Below are positions 6,896 through 14,791 of a stretch of 18,443 nt of DNA, in pieces. Numbering within the stretch: the first letter of the stretch is position 1; each line of letters opens with the position of its first letter. The notes under the pieces were generated by a model. It was not told the origin of the DNA and did not search any database. It worked only from the letters and a program-made list of their open reading frames with translations. This DNA comes from Chloroflexota bacterium (GTDB lineage: Bacteria > Chloroflexota > Anaerolineae > J036 > Brachytrichaceae): contig JAKALH010000005.1 in NCBI GenBank assembly GCA_021813225.1, positions 1 through 18,443 of the forward strand, in the 5' to 3' direction. Made by a program: the position numbers and the translations under genes.

Positions 6896-9643
6896 ATGCC
6901 AAATAGCGCCACAGAGAAACTTGCAAAGATACTCAGGCTGGAGGCCGAACGGGGTTATCAGGATAAGGCAGTCACACGCGGTTTAGCCTCATTTGCGGCG
7001 GCCTGGCTTGCCGACGCAGCGAAGTCCAACATCGATCCAGCATGGGCGACGTCAATCGCGGATGAGATGCGTTCCTACAGCGCCACAGCCGATACTAACC
7101 TGCGCCGTGCTGCGTTAAGCGCATTGATTACACGCCTGCACAATCCGGCGCCAGCCACACAATCGGCGCGCCAGCCTCATACAGCTCCGTCCAGAAACCC
7201 TGTCGAACCATCCGCTGGCCGTACCGAGCGCCCCGGCACACCGCCGCGATTTGCCGAAATATCAGCGCCCAGACGAACGACCACGCCGTCACCCGCCGTT
7301 GAGAAACCGCGAACCAGCAGGGCTGCAGAACAAGCTGCGGAAACGCACGAACAGGCATCGGCAGCCAGGGCCAAAGTACAGCCCGAAGAACGCACAATTG
7401 CTCGTGAACCTGAGCAGGCCCCGGCAACGGCACCACCGCGCGCGCCCAAACCGGCCAAGCCGGCGACGCGACCTGCCGCACCATCAGAGCAGATCGATCA
7501 GTTCCTGCCGCGGCGCAGCAGTTCCAGGCAGGATAAACGCTACGCAGGCATCGGGCTGAATGCCCCCGTCAGTGTGCTGGGCGGTGTCGGCTTGCAAAAG
7601 GCTCAGCTTTTCGCGAAGCTGGGACTGTTCACCATTCAGGATCTGCTCTACTACTTCCCATCGCGCTACGACGACTACAGCACGCTGAAGACCATCGGTC
7701 AGTTGGAATACGGCGAAACAGTCACCATTGTCGGGCGCGTCGAGTCCGCCTTCAAGCACCGCACCAAGACCGGGCTGTATATCGTCAGAGTCACTATCGG
7801 CGACCCATCAGGGGAGATCGAGTGTTCTTTTTTCGGCAACGACTGGCTGGCCGATAACCTCATCAAGCAATTCCAGCCTGGCCGGGAGATGGTTATCAGC
7901 GGCAAGGTAACCGAGTACCTTGGCAGACTGGTGTTCCAGAAGCCTGCCTATGAACCGGCAGAGAAGGAATGGGTGCTGGGCGGCAGTATTGTGCCGGTCT
8001 ACCGCCTGACCGAGGGCCTGCCATCGTTGTTCATGCGCCGCACCATGAAACGCGTGACTACTGAGTGGCACGACAAGGTCAAGGAATTCCTGCCGCAGTC
8101 TGTCCGCCAGACGGTCAGTTTGATGCCATTGAGCGACGCACTGCGCGAGATACACTGGCCGAGGGACTTTGACCTGCAGGAACGGGCGCGCCGGCGCCTC
8201 GCGTTTGACGAATTGTTCGTAACACAAGCGGCAATATTGAAGCAGCGCCAGGAATGGCAGGGCGCAGCCGCCACGCCGATTGACATCGACAGTGCGGCGC
8301 TGGAGAATCTGAAGCTCACTCTCCCCTATGCACTGACCGGGGCGCAGATCCGCGCTATCGATGCCATCTGTAACGATCTTCGCCAGCCTGTTGCCATGCA
8401 TCGATTACTGCAGGGCGATGTCGGTTCCGGCAAGACGGTTGTGGCAGCACTGGCAATGGCATCAGCAGGTCGAGCCGGCGTGCAGTCCGCACTGATGGCC
8501 CCGACGGAGATACTGGCAGAGCAGCATTACAAGAACCTGCGCAATCTATTCGACCGCATGGCTGCTTCAGGGGCCATGGAGAGCCTGCAGTTGCGCCTGC
8601 TGACCGGCAGTGTCAAACCCGCAGATAAGCAGGACATCTATGACGGTCTGGCCGACGGGCGAATTCAGATCGTCATAGGCACACACGCCCTGATACAGGA
8701 AAGTGTCAAGTTCCACAACCTCGGCCTTGTCGTCGTCGACGAGCAACACCGCTTTGGGGTCGAGCAGCGCAAGGCATTGCGTCAGAAGGGACAGGCTTCC
8801 AATCCACATACCCTTGTCATGACCGCAACACCAATACCGCGCACGCTGGCACTGACGTTATACGGCGATCTCGATAACACCGTGCTGGATGAAATGCCGC
8901 CGGGCCGGCAACCGATCGAGACGCACTGGTTTACGCCTGCGGAACGCGAACGCGCCTATGCCTTTGTCAAACAACAGGTCGAGCAGGGGCGCCAGGCGTT
9001 TATCATCTGTCCGCTTGTAGAGGAATCTGACAAGGTGGAAGCCAAGGCCGCGGTGGAAGAACACGCCCGCCTGCAGAACGAGGTGTTCCCGAAGTTGAAG
9101 CTGGGTCTGTTGCACGGGCGCATGAAAGCGGACGCCAAAGATGAGGTGATGAGCCAGTTTGCCCGAGGAGAGCTGCATATACTCGTATCCACTTCGGTGG
9201 TGGAAGTTGGCATCGACGTGCCCAACGCAACCGTCATGATGATTGAAGGCGCGGAACGCTTCGGCCTGTCGCAGCTTCATCAGTTCCGCGGGCGAGTCGG
9301 GCGCGGGGCTTATGCATCCTACTGCCTGCTGATTGCCGATAACAGCGCCGCTATCAGTGATGAACGGCTGACCGCTATAGTCAGCACGCAGGACGGCTTT
9401 AAACTGGCCGAAAAGGACCTGGAGATACGCGGGCCTGGCGAGTTCTTCGGAACGCGCCAGAGCGGTGAACCGGAATTGAAGCTGGTCAATATGCGTGACC
9501 GTGATCTTCTGCTTGCGGCCAGAGAACAGGTAGAACACCTGTTTGAGCACGATCCTCAACTGGCAGCGCCTGAACTTCAGATTCTCAGCGAAAAGGTACA
9601 GGCATTCTGGGCGGCGCATGAGACTCATGGAGATATAAGTTGA
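6896..9643 (+). CDS. recG: ATP-dependent DNA helicase RecG with long N-terminal extension
   Basis: RecG reverses stalled forks and processes Holliday junctions. At 915 residues this protein is well above the common 690. Residues 1-82 form a helical block (EKLAKILRLEAERGYQDKAV at 7-26) like the extra N-terminal domain of Thermotoga-type RecG. Residues 83 to about 205 are an Ala/Pro/Arg/Glu-rich, probably disordered linker. The wedge follows, from VLGGVGLQKAQLFAKLGL through an OB fold (YIVRVTIGDPSGEIECSFFG). The helicase core has GDVGSGKT (507-514, Walker A), DEQH (615-618), MTATPIPRTLALTLYGDLD, SVVEVGIDVPNA and QFRGRVGRG (796-804, motif VI), then GTRQSG. ATG 6896 is fixed by an in-frame TAA at 6887-6889, although its ribosome binding site is poor. 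The stop TGA shares its last base with the coaD ATG. Confidence 0.97.
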   Translation: MPNSATEKLAKILRLEAERGYQDKAVTRGLASFAAAWLADAAKSNIDPAWATSIADEMRSYSATADTNLRRAALSALITRLHNPAPATQSARQPHTAPSRNPVEPSAGRTERPGTPPRFAEISAPRRTTTPSPAVEKPRTSRAAEQAAETHEQASAARAKVQPEERTIAREPEQAPATAPPRAPKPAKPATRPAAPSEQIDQFLPRRSSSRQDKRYAGIGLNAPVSVLGGVGLQKAQLFAKLGLFTIQDLLYYFPSRYDDYSTLKTIGQLEYGETVTIVGRVESAFKHRTKTGLYIVRVTIGDPSGEIECSFFGNDWLADNLIKQFQPGREMVISGKVTEYLGRLVFQKPAYEPAEKEWVLGGSIVPVYRLTEGLPSLFMRRTMKRVTTEWHDKVKEFLPQSVRQTVSLMPLSDALREIHWPRDFDLQERARRRLAFDELFVTQAAILKQRQEWQGAAATPIDIDSAALENLKLTLPYALTGAQIRAIDAICNDLRQPVAMHRLLQGDVGSGKTVVAALAMASAGRAGVQSALMAPTEILAEQHYKNLRNLFDRMAASGAMESLQLRLLTGSVKPADKQDIYDGLADGRIQIVIGTHALIQESVKFHNLGLVVVDEQHRFGVEQRKALRQKGQASNPHTLVMTATPIPRTLALTLYGDLDNTVLDEMPPGRQPIETHWFTPAERERAYAFVKQQVEQGRQAFIICPLVEESDKVEAKAAVEEHARLQNEVFPKLKLGLLHGRMKADAKDEVMSQFARGELHILVSTSVVEVGIDVPNATVMMIEGAERFGLSQLHQFRGRVGRGAYASYCLLIADNSAAISDERLTAIVSTQDGFKLAEKDLEIRGPGEFFGTRQSGEPELKLVNMRDRDLLLAAREQVEHLFEHDPQLAAPELQILSEKVQAFWAAHETHGDIS

Positions 9644-10149
9644 TGGTTACCGCCGTATATCCCGGTACATTCGACCCGCTTCATAACGGGCACCTGCATA
9701 TCGCCCAACGGTCGCTGGCGTTGTTCGACCGCCTGATCGTCGCCGTATACACCGCACCTGTCAAGCAGATCCTGTTTTCGCATGCCGAACGGATCGAACT
9801 GGCCTCTCAGGCGCTGGCTGCTTTGAACCATAATGGGCGGGTCAAGGTCATCGGATATTCCGGCCTTACGGTTAATTTCGCGCGCGAACAGGGCGCGCAG
9901 GTCATCGTACGCGGCTTACGTAATGGCGTTGATTTTGACTTTGAGTGGCAGATGGCGCAGACGAACCACTGGCTGGCAAGCGATATAGAGATAGCCTGCC
10001 TGTTCGCTAATGAACCGAATACCTTTGTCAGCGCCACACTCGTGCGCGAAGTCGCAACACTCGGCGGCGATGTGTCACAACTTGTGCCGGCCTGTGTTGC
10101 GGCTGCCATCGTAGAAAAACAGAAAGCGACAATGGCGACAGCCACATAA
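9643..10149 (+). CDS. coaD: Phosphopantetheine adenylyltransferase
   Basis: CoaD transfers AMP from ATP to 4'-phosphopantetheine, the penultimate step of coenzyme A synthesis. The 168-residue product has the expected size. It begins VTAVYPGTFDPLHNGH, which contains the nucleotidyltransferase HxGH motif (14-17). It continues with VIVRGLRNGVDFDFEWQMA (88-106), whose arginines 90 and 93 contact substrate, and FVSATLVREVATLGGDVSQLVP (128-149), the ISSTxVR-like ATP-binding motif. The frame could open at TTG 9640, but ATG 9643 is preferred: GGAGA (9629-9633) lies 9 nt before it and the TGATG junction with recG is a classic coupling arrangement. recG beside coaD is a frequent bacterial neighbourhood. 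The C-terminal residues after VEKQKA are a short variable tail. Confidence 0.97.
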   Translation: MVTAVYPGTFDPLHNGHLHIAQRSLALFDRLIVAVYTAPVKQILFSHAERIELASQALAALNHNGRVKVIGYSGLTVNFAREQGAQVIVRGLRNGVDFDFEWQMAQTNHWLASDIEIACLFANEPNTFVSATLVREVATLGGDVSQLVPACVAAAIVEKQKATMATAT

Positions 10150-10285
10150 GAAGTTTCGAATCCGTGCTAAAACTGATGGTAGGTATCACGGCGATAAAAT
10201 CGGTGGATAATGTGCTGACGAGTTACGTTATCCCATAAAGACATACAACCTTACCAGATGCCCTGGTTTTATCCGAGAATGCAAA
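10150..10285 (+). other. 136-bp gap after coaD: weak promoter and stem-loop candidates
   Basis: TAAAAT (10195-10200) could be a -10 box with CTGATG (10173-10178) 16 bp upstream as a poor -35. An imperfect hairpin spans 10184-10209 (TATC/GATA, AC/GT and CGAT/ATCG with bulges). A 5-bp stem ACCAG/CTGGT (10253-10267) followed by TTT lies just before the next gene. None is strong, so the downstream genes may be read from coaD or from a weak promoter here. Confidence 0.3.
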
Positions 10286-10786
10286 ATGGATATACAACAT
10301 TTACTGGGAAGACTTGAGGCGATTCTCCTTGAAAGCCGCCGCGTACCAGGAACCAAGATGCGTCTGGTAGATGCTGACCGTTGTTTTCAGTTAATCGATC
10401 AAATGGTGCTCGCTATCCCTGAGGAAATCAAGAAGGCGCAGCGGATTCAGCAGGAACATGACCGTATCATCAAGCAGGCGGAAGAAGACGCCGAGCATCT
10501 TAAGGAACTGGCGCGCCAGGAGGCTGCCAGCCTGGCAGACGATACCGCCGTGATGTCGATTGCGCAAAGTCGTGCCCAGGCGCTTGAGGAGCGCGCGCGC
10601 CGCGAAGTGGAACGCATGCGCGCCGAGGCCGACGCCTACTCACTCGATACGCTCATCCGCCTGCGCGAGGAGATCGATCATATCGCCACCGTCGTCTCAA
10701 ACGGTGTGCACAAGCTGGAAGCCGAACGCACCGCGCGTAACGCCAGTTCCGCAAACGCTGTATCAGAACCGGAAAGCGCCCCGTGA
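10286..10786 (+). CDS. SepIVA/DivIVA-like coiled-coil protein
   Basis: A soluble 166-residue protein with no signal peptide or membrane segment. Residues 5-55 (LGRLEAILLESRRVPGTKMR, then LIDQMVLAIPEEIKKAQRI) resemble the N-terminus of actinobacterial SepIVA (Rv2927c), which reads along the lines of LSAIVEEARGVP and LIDDIKDAIPGEL. From about 45 to 118 the sequence is charged and Ala/Glu/Arg-rich with heptad character, an extended coiled coil. A shorter helix (121-146) and a disordered Ser/Glu/Pro tail end it. SepIVA-type proteins help organise septal and polar envelope growth; that role is inferred here from resemblance. In Actinobacteria related genes occur in the coaD/DUF177/rpmF/rnc region, and this one follows coaD. 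Automatic pipelines may call it an ATP synthase b-like subunit, but no membrane anchor is present. It overlaps the following gene by 4 bp (GTGA). Its ribosome binding site is weak. Confidence 0.65.
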   Translation: MDIQHLLGRLEAILLESRRVPGTKMRLVDADRCFQLIDQMVLAIPEEIKKAQRIQQEHDRIIKQAEEDAEHLKELARQEAASLADDTAVMSIAQSRAQALEERARREVERMRAEADAYSLDTLIRLREEIDHIATVVSNGVHKLEAERTARNASSANAVSEPESAP

Positions 10787-13134
10787 CAGCCCGTCAGGAA
10801 AGCCGGGCGCTGCTGGCAATCGTTGTGCTGGCGCTGGCTCTCTTCAGTTACTACAGCTTTATAACGCCCCTCTTTGAAGCCTCTGACGAATTGTGGCACT
10901 ACCCGCTCGTTCAATATCTCGCAACGACAGGCAGCCTGCCCGTGCAGCAGCGGGGGCAGAGTGACGAAGCAGCACCGTGGCGGCAGGAAGGCAGCCAACC
11001 GCCCCTGTACTACGCCATCGCCGCCATCGCCACCGCACCGTTTGACACATCGAACTGGCGCGAGTTGCGAAAACTGAATCCGCACGGCGACCTGGGCAAG
11101 CCGACGCGCGACGGCAATTCCAACGCAGTGATGCACACGGCTGCAGAGCAATTTCCCTGGACGCGCGCGGCGCTGGCGATTCATGTTGCCCGCCTGGTGT
11201 CCGTGCTGATGTCAACGCTCACTGTGCTGTTCGCCTATCTGGTCGCCCGCGAACTGTTTCCGCCGCGCAGCAACCTGAATACGGAAACCGCGTCGCCTGA
11301 TACGGCACTTGACGATACGAAGGACGTGCGCGCGTGGCTGCGTCTTGGGACCGTCGCGCTTACAGCCAGCGTTCCAATGTTCGCGTTCATCAGCGGCTCA
11401 GTCAACAATGACAACGCGGCCGCATTATTCTCGACAATGGGCCTGTGGTATGCGCTGCGCCTGATGAGACGCAATGATATCGGTCTACGCACGGCTGTTA
11501 TCAGCGGTGTCATCACGGCTGCCGCTACACTGAGTAAATCGAGCACGCTGGGCATCCTGGGGGTATTCGGTCTCGCGGCGATGGTTGCCGCCCGGCGTCT
11601 ATATTGCGGCCCGCACAAGCACCTGATGAAAGTTGTGTTGCGTAGACTGGCTGCATATACAATCATTCTTATCCTCGTGTTCACCGCGCTGGCGGGATGG
11701 TGGTTTGTACGCAACCAGCAGCTCTACGGTGACCTGTTCGGCTGGAATGCGTTTCTCGATGTTGTCGGGCGGCGCCCCCAACCAGCCACACTCGCACAAT
11801 TGTGGAGCGAACGCGAAGGCTTCGTATGGGCCTATTGGGGCGTCTTCGGCACCTTGAATGTGATCATGCCGCCAGCGGTCTATTCAATACTCAATGGCAT
11901 GGTAGCGGTTTCGATAGTGGGATGGCTCCTTTCGCTGGCATGGCCGCACCTTCGAAATCTCCGCCCAATCCCATCGGCAACCGCACAAGGCCAGTTCGCA
12001 GGCGACCAGCGTACATCGGCCATCGACAGATTCGCCGCCCCTGCCCTCAGTGCGATCTGGGTGCTGGTCACCTTCATTGCCTTCCTGCGCTGGACATCGT
12101 TGACGCCGGCGTCGCAGGGTCGGCTGCTCTTCCCATGCATCGCAGTCATCTCAGCAGCCATTGCCTATGGTTTATACAGAATACACCGCAGCGTGCTGTG
12201 GGTCGCCTGCGCGGGTATGGCAGCGCTGGCGGTCAGTATGCCTGCAGCGGTAATCGCTCCCGCATACGCGCAGCCGCCTATGCTGGCACAGGTGACGCCC
12301 CAGGAGAACCTGAACACGACTTTCAAAGGCGGCCTGCGGCTACTGGGATATAGCGTGCCTGATTCAAAGGTAACTCCAGGCGGTGAAATCACCCTGCGGT
12401 TATACTGGCAGGCGCAGCACGCCCTGGCGCGTGATTACAGTGTGTTTGTGCACCTGCTCAGCGAAGACGGCGTCGTCATCGGTCAACGCGACATGTACCC
12501 CGGGCAGGGTTCGCTGGCAACCAGCCAGTTGAAGCCTGGCTACACCTGGAGCGACACCTATGTCGTGCCGGTCTCGCCGCTGGCGCTGGCGCCGCAGGCG
12601 TTACACTGGGCCGTGGGAGTCTACGACCTGAAAACCGGCGCGCGACTGAGCGTAACTCAGGGCACGGAAACGATTCAGGGAGTGGAGTTCGGCAAGGCGA
12701 CACTGGATGCACCGGTGAGTCCGCCTGCTTTACTGCTCGATTACGGCAACGGCATAAACCTGGCTCAGTACGATGTACAGCCTCGCCTTTTGCTCCCCGG
12801 CCAACCCGTCACTGTTACGCTTGTCTGGCGCGCGGCTGGTCAGATTACGGATGACTACATCGTTTCACTGCAACTGCTGGACGATAAGGCTAACAAATAT
12901 GCGCAGAGCGATTCGGCTCCGGTGAACGGGAATGCGCCGACCTCTGCGTGGCAACCCGGATCAACCATCACAGATACACATGTATTGCAGATCAACCCAC
13001 AGACGCCGCCCGGCGTCTACAAGCTTCAACTGGTTCTGTATAAACCTGCTGGATTCGCGCGGCTGGGAGCTTACGGCGCGAACGGCCAGTACATCGATGA
13101 TCAAGTCGTGCTGCTCAGTCTGCGGGTGAAGTAG
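10783..13134 (+). CDS. GT-C-type multi-spanning membrane glycosyltransferase (GT39/DUF2142-like) with two C-terminal beta-sandwich modules
   Basis: Residues 10-25 are the first membrane helix, followed by the loop PLFEASDELWHY (29-40), whose Asp35 matches the catalytic Asp of lipid-linked-sugar GT-C enzymes, and EGSQPPLYY (69-77). About ten further hydrophobic segments run to about 495. QGRLLFP (445-451) is typical of GT39/DUF2142 relatives. The 783-residue protein then has two similar extracytoplasmic beta-rich modules (about 516-636 and 650-783) with the shared pattern LxPGxxxxDTY or WQPGSTITDTH. It probably moves a sugar from a polyprenyl carrier onto an envelope glycan or protein; donor and acceptor are unknown. 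The GTG start (10783) overlaps the coiled-coil gene's stop as GTGA, pointing to coupling. It is paralogous to the protein at 14792-16969. The alternative is a membrane protein of this family without transferase activity. Confidence 0.75.
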   Translation: MTARQESRALLAIVVLALALFSYYSFITPLFEASDELWHYPLVQYLATTGSLPVQQRGQSDEAAPWRQEGSQPPLYYAIAAIATAPFDTSNWRELRKLNPHGDLGKPTRDGNSNAVMHTAAEQFPWTRAALAIHVARLVSVLMSTLTVLFAYLVARELFPPRSNLNTETASPDTALDDTKDVRAWLRLGTVALTASVPMFAFISGSVNNDNAAALFSTMGLWYALRLMRRNDIGLRTAVISGVITAAATLSKSSTLGILGVFGLAAMVAARRLYCGPHKHLMKVVLRRLAAYTIILILVFTALAGWWFVRNQQLYGDLFGWNAFLDVVGRRPQPATLAQLWSEREGFVWAYWGVFGTLNVIMPPAVYSILNGMVAVSIVGWLLSLAWPHLRNLRPIPSATAQGQFAGDQRTSAIDRFAAPALSAIWVLVTFIAFLRWTSLTPASQGRLLFPCIAVISAAIAYGLYRIHRSVLWVACAGMAALAVSMPAAVIAPAYAQPPMLAQVTPQENLNTTFKGGLRLLGYSVPDSKVTPGGEITLRLYWQAQHALARDYSVFVHLLSEDGVVIGQRDMYPGQGSLATSQLKPGYTWSDTYVVPVSPLALAPQALHWAVGVYDLKTGARLSVTQGTETIQGVEFGKATLDAPVSPPALLLDYGNGINLAQYDVQPRLLLPGQPVTVTLVWRAAGQITDDYIVSLQLLDDKANKYAQSDSAPVNGNAPTSAWQPGSTITDTHVLQINPQTPPGVYKLQLVLYKPAGFARLGAYGANGQYIDDQVVLLSLRVK

Positions 13135-13198
13135 AATCTGCGAATGACGGGGCGCTGTCAGATGCGCCTGCGGGATAATTGTGCTGTAGAGGTGAACT

Positions 13199-13900
13199 AT
13201 GAACCGTTTCGGTGCAGCTCAAACCAATATCGTCGTCGACGAGAGCGTCGCGAGAGGATTTATCGTCAAAGTGTATGGGTGGATGACCCTTGCGCTGGTC
13301 ATCACCGGCATCGTCGCCATTGCCACTGCTGCCAACCCTGACTTTATCGCCGCGATCGCAAGCGGGCCGGCGCTCATTGCGCTGGTGATCGGCCAGTTGC
13401 TTCTGGTTGTCGTACTCAGCGCCGCCATCAACAAGCTCAGCGCCGGGCTTGCCACCGGCCTGTTCATCGTTTACGCTGCCGTCACCGGCCTGACATTTTC
13501 GATGCTATTTCTGATTTACACCGGCTCATCTATCGCGCAGGTATTCTTCATCACAGCGGGAACATTTGGGCTTGTCAGCGCGTATGGTTACGTCACACGG
13601 CGTGACCTGACCAGTATCGGCAACCTGCTGTTCATGGCGTTGATCGGCTTGATTGTCGCCTCGATCGTCAATCTGTTCCTGAACAGCTCCGTGGTCGACT
13701 GGATCATCACTTTTGTGGGCATTGTCATATTCATCGGGTTGATTGCTTATGATACGCAACGCATCAAGCGCATGGCAGCCGGGCTGGGCGAAAATGGCGA
13801 GGTTTACCAGAAAGCAGCGGTGTTTGGGGCGCTGGCGCTTTACCTGGATTTCATCAACCTGTTCATCCGGCTGTTGCGGGTCTTCGGCCGGCAGCGTTGA
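13199..13900 (+). CDS. Bax inhibitor-1/YccA family membrane protein
   Basis: The 233-residue product has about seven hydrophobic helices, the hallmark of the BI-1/YccA (TMBIM) family. Conserved pieces are FIVKVYGWMTLALVITGIVA (20-39), ATGLFIVYAAVTGLTFSMLF (about 85-104), VSAYGYVTRRDLTSIG (about 125-140), FIGLIAYDTQRIKRM (about 178-192) and AVFGALALYLDFINLFIRLL near the end. The two aspartates (AYD and YLDF) match the pair proposed as a pH sensor of calcium leak in the bacterial homolog BsYetJ. Bacterial relatives are linked to FtsH protease (YccA) or calcium leak; the role here is not known. ATG 13199 is supported by GAGGTGA (13189-13195). A GATAAT box (13174-13179) lacks a -35, and a GGCGC/GCGCC stem (13151-13168) precedes it. 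It is the last plus-strand gene of the block. Confidence 0.95.
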   Translation: MNRFGAAQTNIVVDESVARGFIVKVYGWMTLALVITGIVAIATAANPDFIAAIASGPALIALVIGQLLLVVVLSAAINKLSAGLATGLFIVYAAVTGLTFSMLFLIYTGSSIAQVFFITAGTFGLVSAYGYVTRRDLTSIGNLLFMALIGLIVASIVNLFLNSSVVDWIITFVGIVIFIGLIAYDTQRIKRMAAGLGENGEVYQKAAVFGALALYLDFINLFIRLLRVFGRQR

Positions 13901-13910
13901 TTGCATAACC

Positions 13911-13948
13911 GAGGAAGTCTGACTTTATGAGTAAGGTCAGACTCCCTC
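13911..13948. terminator. Symmetric hairpin between convergent genes, likely bidirectional terminator
   Basis: AGTCTGACTTTA (13915-13926) pairs with TAAGGTCAGACT (13931-13942) as a 12-bp stem with two G-U wobbles and a TGAG loop. GAGG (13911-13914) and CCTC (13945-13948) extend it beyond a short unpaired stretch. It lies in the 60-bp gap between the ends of the Bax-inhibitor gene and the thuA-like gene. No U-run follows on either strand, so termination is inferred from position and stability. Confidence 0.65.
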
Positions 13949-13960
13949 GAACCCGCTCTC

Positions 13961-14692
13961 TCAGCTCCGAATCGTTTCCAGGGGCTTCACGTTACCGCGG
14001 ATTGGCTCTTTATTGCCATTTGGCGCGGCCCAGCGCGCAGCATTCGCGATGACCTTACGAACCATCGGGTTGAAGTAAGTGGGAAAGGTCTCGTGCCCGG
14101 GGCGGAAGTAGAAAATTCTCCCGCTCCCGCGCGTGAAGCAGCAACCGCTGCGAAACACCTCGCCACCCTCGAACCAACTGACAAACACCAGTTCATCTGG
14201 AGCCGGGATGTCGAAGTGCTCGCCGTACATCTCCTCATGCGGCAGCTCAAAGTATTCTTCAATGCCTGTTGCAATCGGGTGGCCCGGATTGACAACCCAC
14301 AAGCGCTCCTTTTCATTGGCCTCGCGCCACTTCAGGTTGCATCCCGTTCCCGTCAGGCGCTTGAATATCTTCGAAAAGTGTCCGGAATGCAGGACGATCA
14401 GGCCCATGCCAAGCATGACACGATGGAATACACGTTCGACGATTTCGTCCTTGACCTCATGGTGCGCCATGTGCCCCCACCAGGTCAGGACATCCGTCTG
14501 GTCAAGCACCTCTTTTGTCAGACCGTGCTCAGGTTCGTCAAGCGTTGCGGTGCGCACCGTGAATTCGGGATAAGCCCTCAACCCTTCGGCAATAGCTTCA
14601 TGCATGCCTTTGGGATACACCCGCGCCACTTCTGCATGTGTTTTTTCGTGGCGATACTCGCTCCATACGGTTACTTTGACAGGCTGTGTCAT
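13961..14692 (-). CDS. ThuA-like protein (trehalose utilization / GATase-1-like fold)
   Basis: The 243-residue protein aligns by eye with ThuA-family proteins. It opens VKVTVWSEYRHEKTHAEVARVYPKGMHEAIAEGL (5-38), followed by VLTWWGHMAHHEV (68-80), IVLHSGHFSKIFKRLTGT (99-116), WVVNPGHPIATGI (132-144), PHEEMYGEHFDIP (151-163) and IFYFRPGHETFPTY (193-206). The fold is related to class I glutamine amidotransferases. The canonical Cys nucleophile is not evident: the elbow region reads LHSGH. In rhizobia ThuA with ThuB degrades trehalose through 3-keto intermediates, but related proteins occur without trehalose genes, and no ThuB-like dehydrogenase or sugar transporter is near. ATG 14692 has a strong GAAGGAG ribosome binding site at a good distance. 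Its leader holds a palindrome and a GC-rich hairpin. It lies 99 bp downstream of the second GT-C gene. Confidence 0.9.
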   Translation of the reverse strand: MTQPVKVTVWSEYRHEKTHAEVARVYPKGMHEAIAEGLRAYPEFTVRTATLDEPEHGLTKEVLDQTDVLTWWGHMAHHEVKDEIVERVFHRVMLGMGLIVLHSGHFSKIFKRLTGTGCNLKWREANEKERLWVVNPGHPIATGIEEYFELPHEEMYGEHFDIPAPDELVFVSWFEGGEVFRSGCCFTRGSGRIFYFRPGHETFPTYFNPMVRKVIANAARWAAPNGNKEPIRGNVKPLETIRS

Positions 14693-14703
14693 ATCGCTCC
14701 TTC

Positions 14704-14719
14704 AGATAAAGTGTTATCT
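14704..14719 (-). promoter_or_regulatory. Perfect palindrome just upstream of the thuA ribosome binding site
   Basis: On the minus strand AGATAA-CACT-TTATCT is a 6-bp perfect inverted repeat with a 4-nt centre. It ends directly before GAAGGAG (14703-14697). Its size and dyad symmetry fit an operator for a dimeric repressor; as RNA it would be a weak AU-rich hairpin beside the Shine-Dalgarno. No regulator is identified. Confidence 0.4.
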
Positions 14720-14720
14720 T

Positions 14721-14746
14721 GACGCGCCGCAATGCGCGGCTGCGTC
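14721..14746 (-). other. GC-rich stem-loop between the second GT-C gene and thuA
   Basis: Two 5-bp stems stack: GACGC/GCGTC outside and GCCGC/GCGGC inside, with one bulged base and a GCATT loop. No U-run follows on the minus strand (AAGATAAC follows), so it may be a weak terminator or RNA-stabilising element rather than a classic intrinsic terminator. A smaller inverted repeat, GGCCA-GAT-TGGCC (14759-14771), lies between it and the GT-C stop. Confidence 0.5.
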
Positions 14747-14791
14747 AACTGAATTCTAGGCCAGATTGGCCATTCGGTTTTGCTCAAATAT

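Noticed and set aside
8858..9628. 256-codon minus-strand open frame opposite recG
   Set aside because: Opposite the highly conserved helicase motifs, and the sequence resembles nothing known.
11802..12353. 183-codon open frame overlapping the first GT-C gene in another frame
   Set aside because: The GT-C frame is continuous with membrane helices and paralog support; this one is Pro/Arg/His-rich noise.
14093..14722. 209-codon plus-strand open frame opposite the thuA-like gene
   Set aside because: The ThuA-like product on the other strand is conserved and has a strong ribosome binding site.
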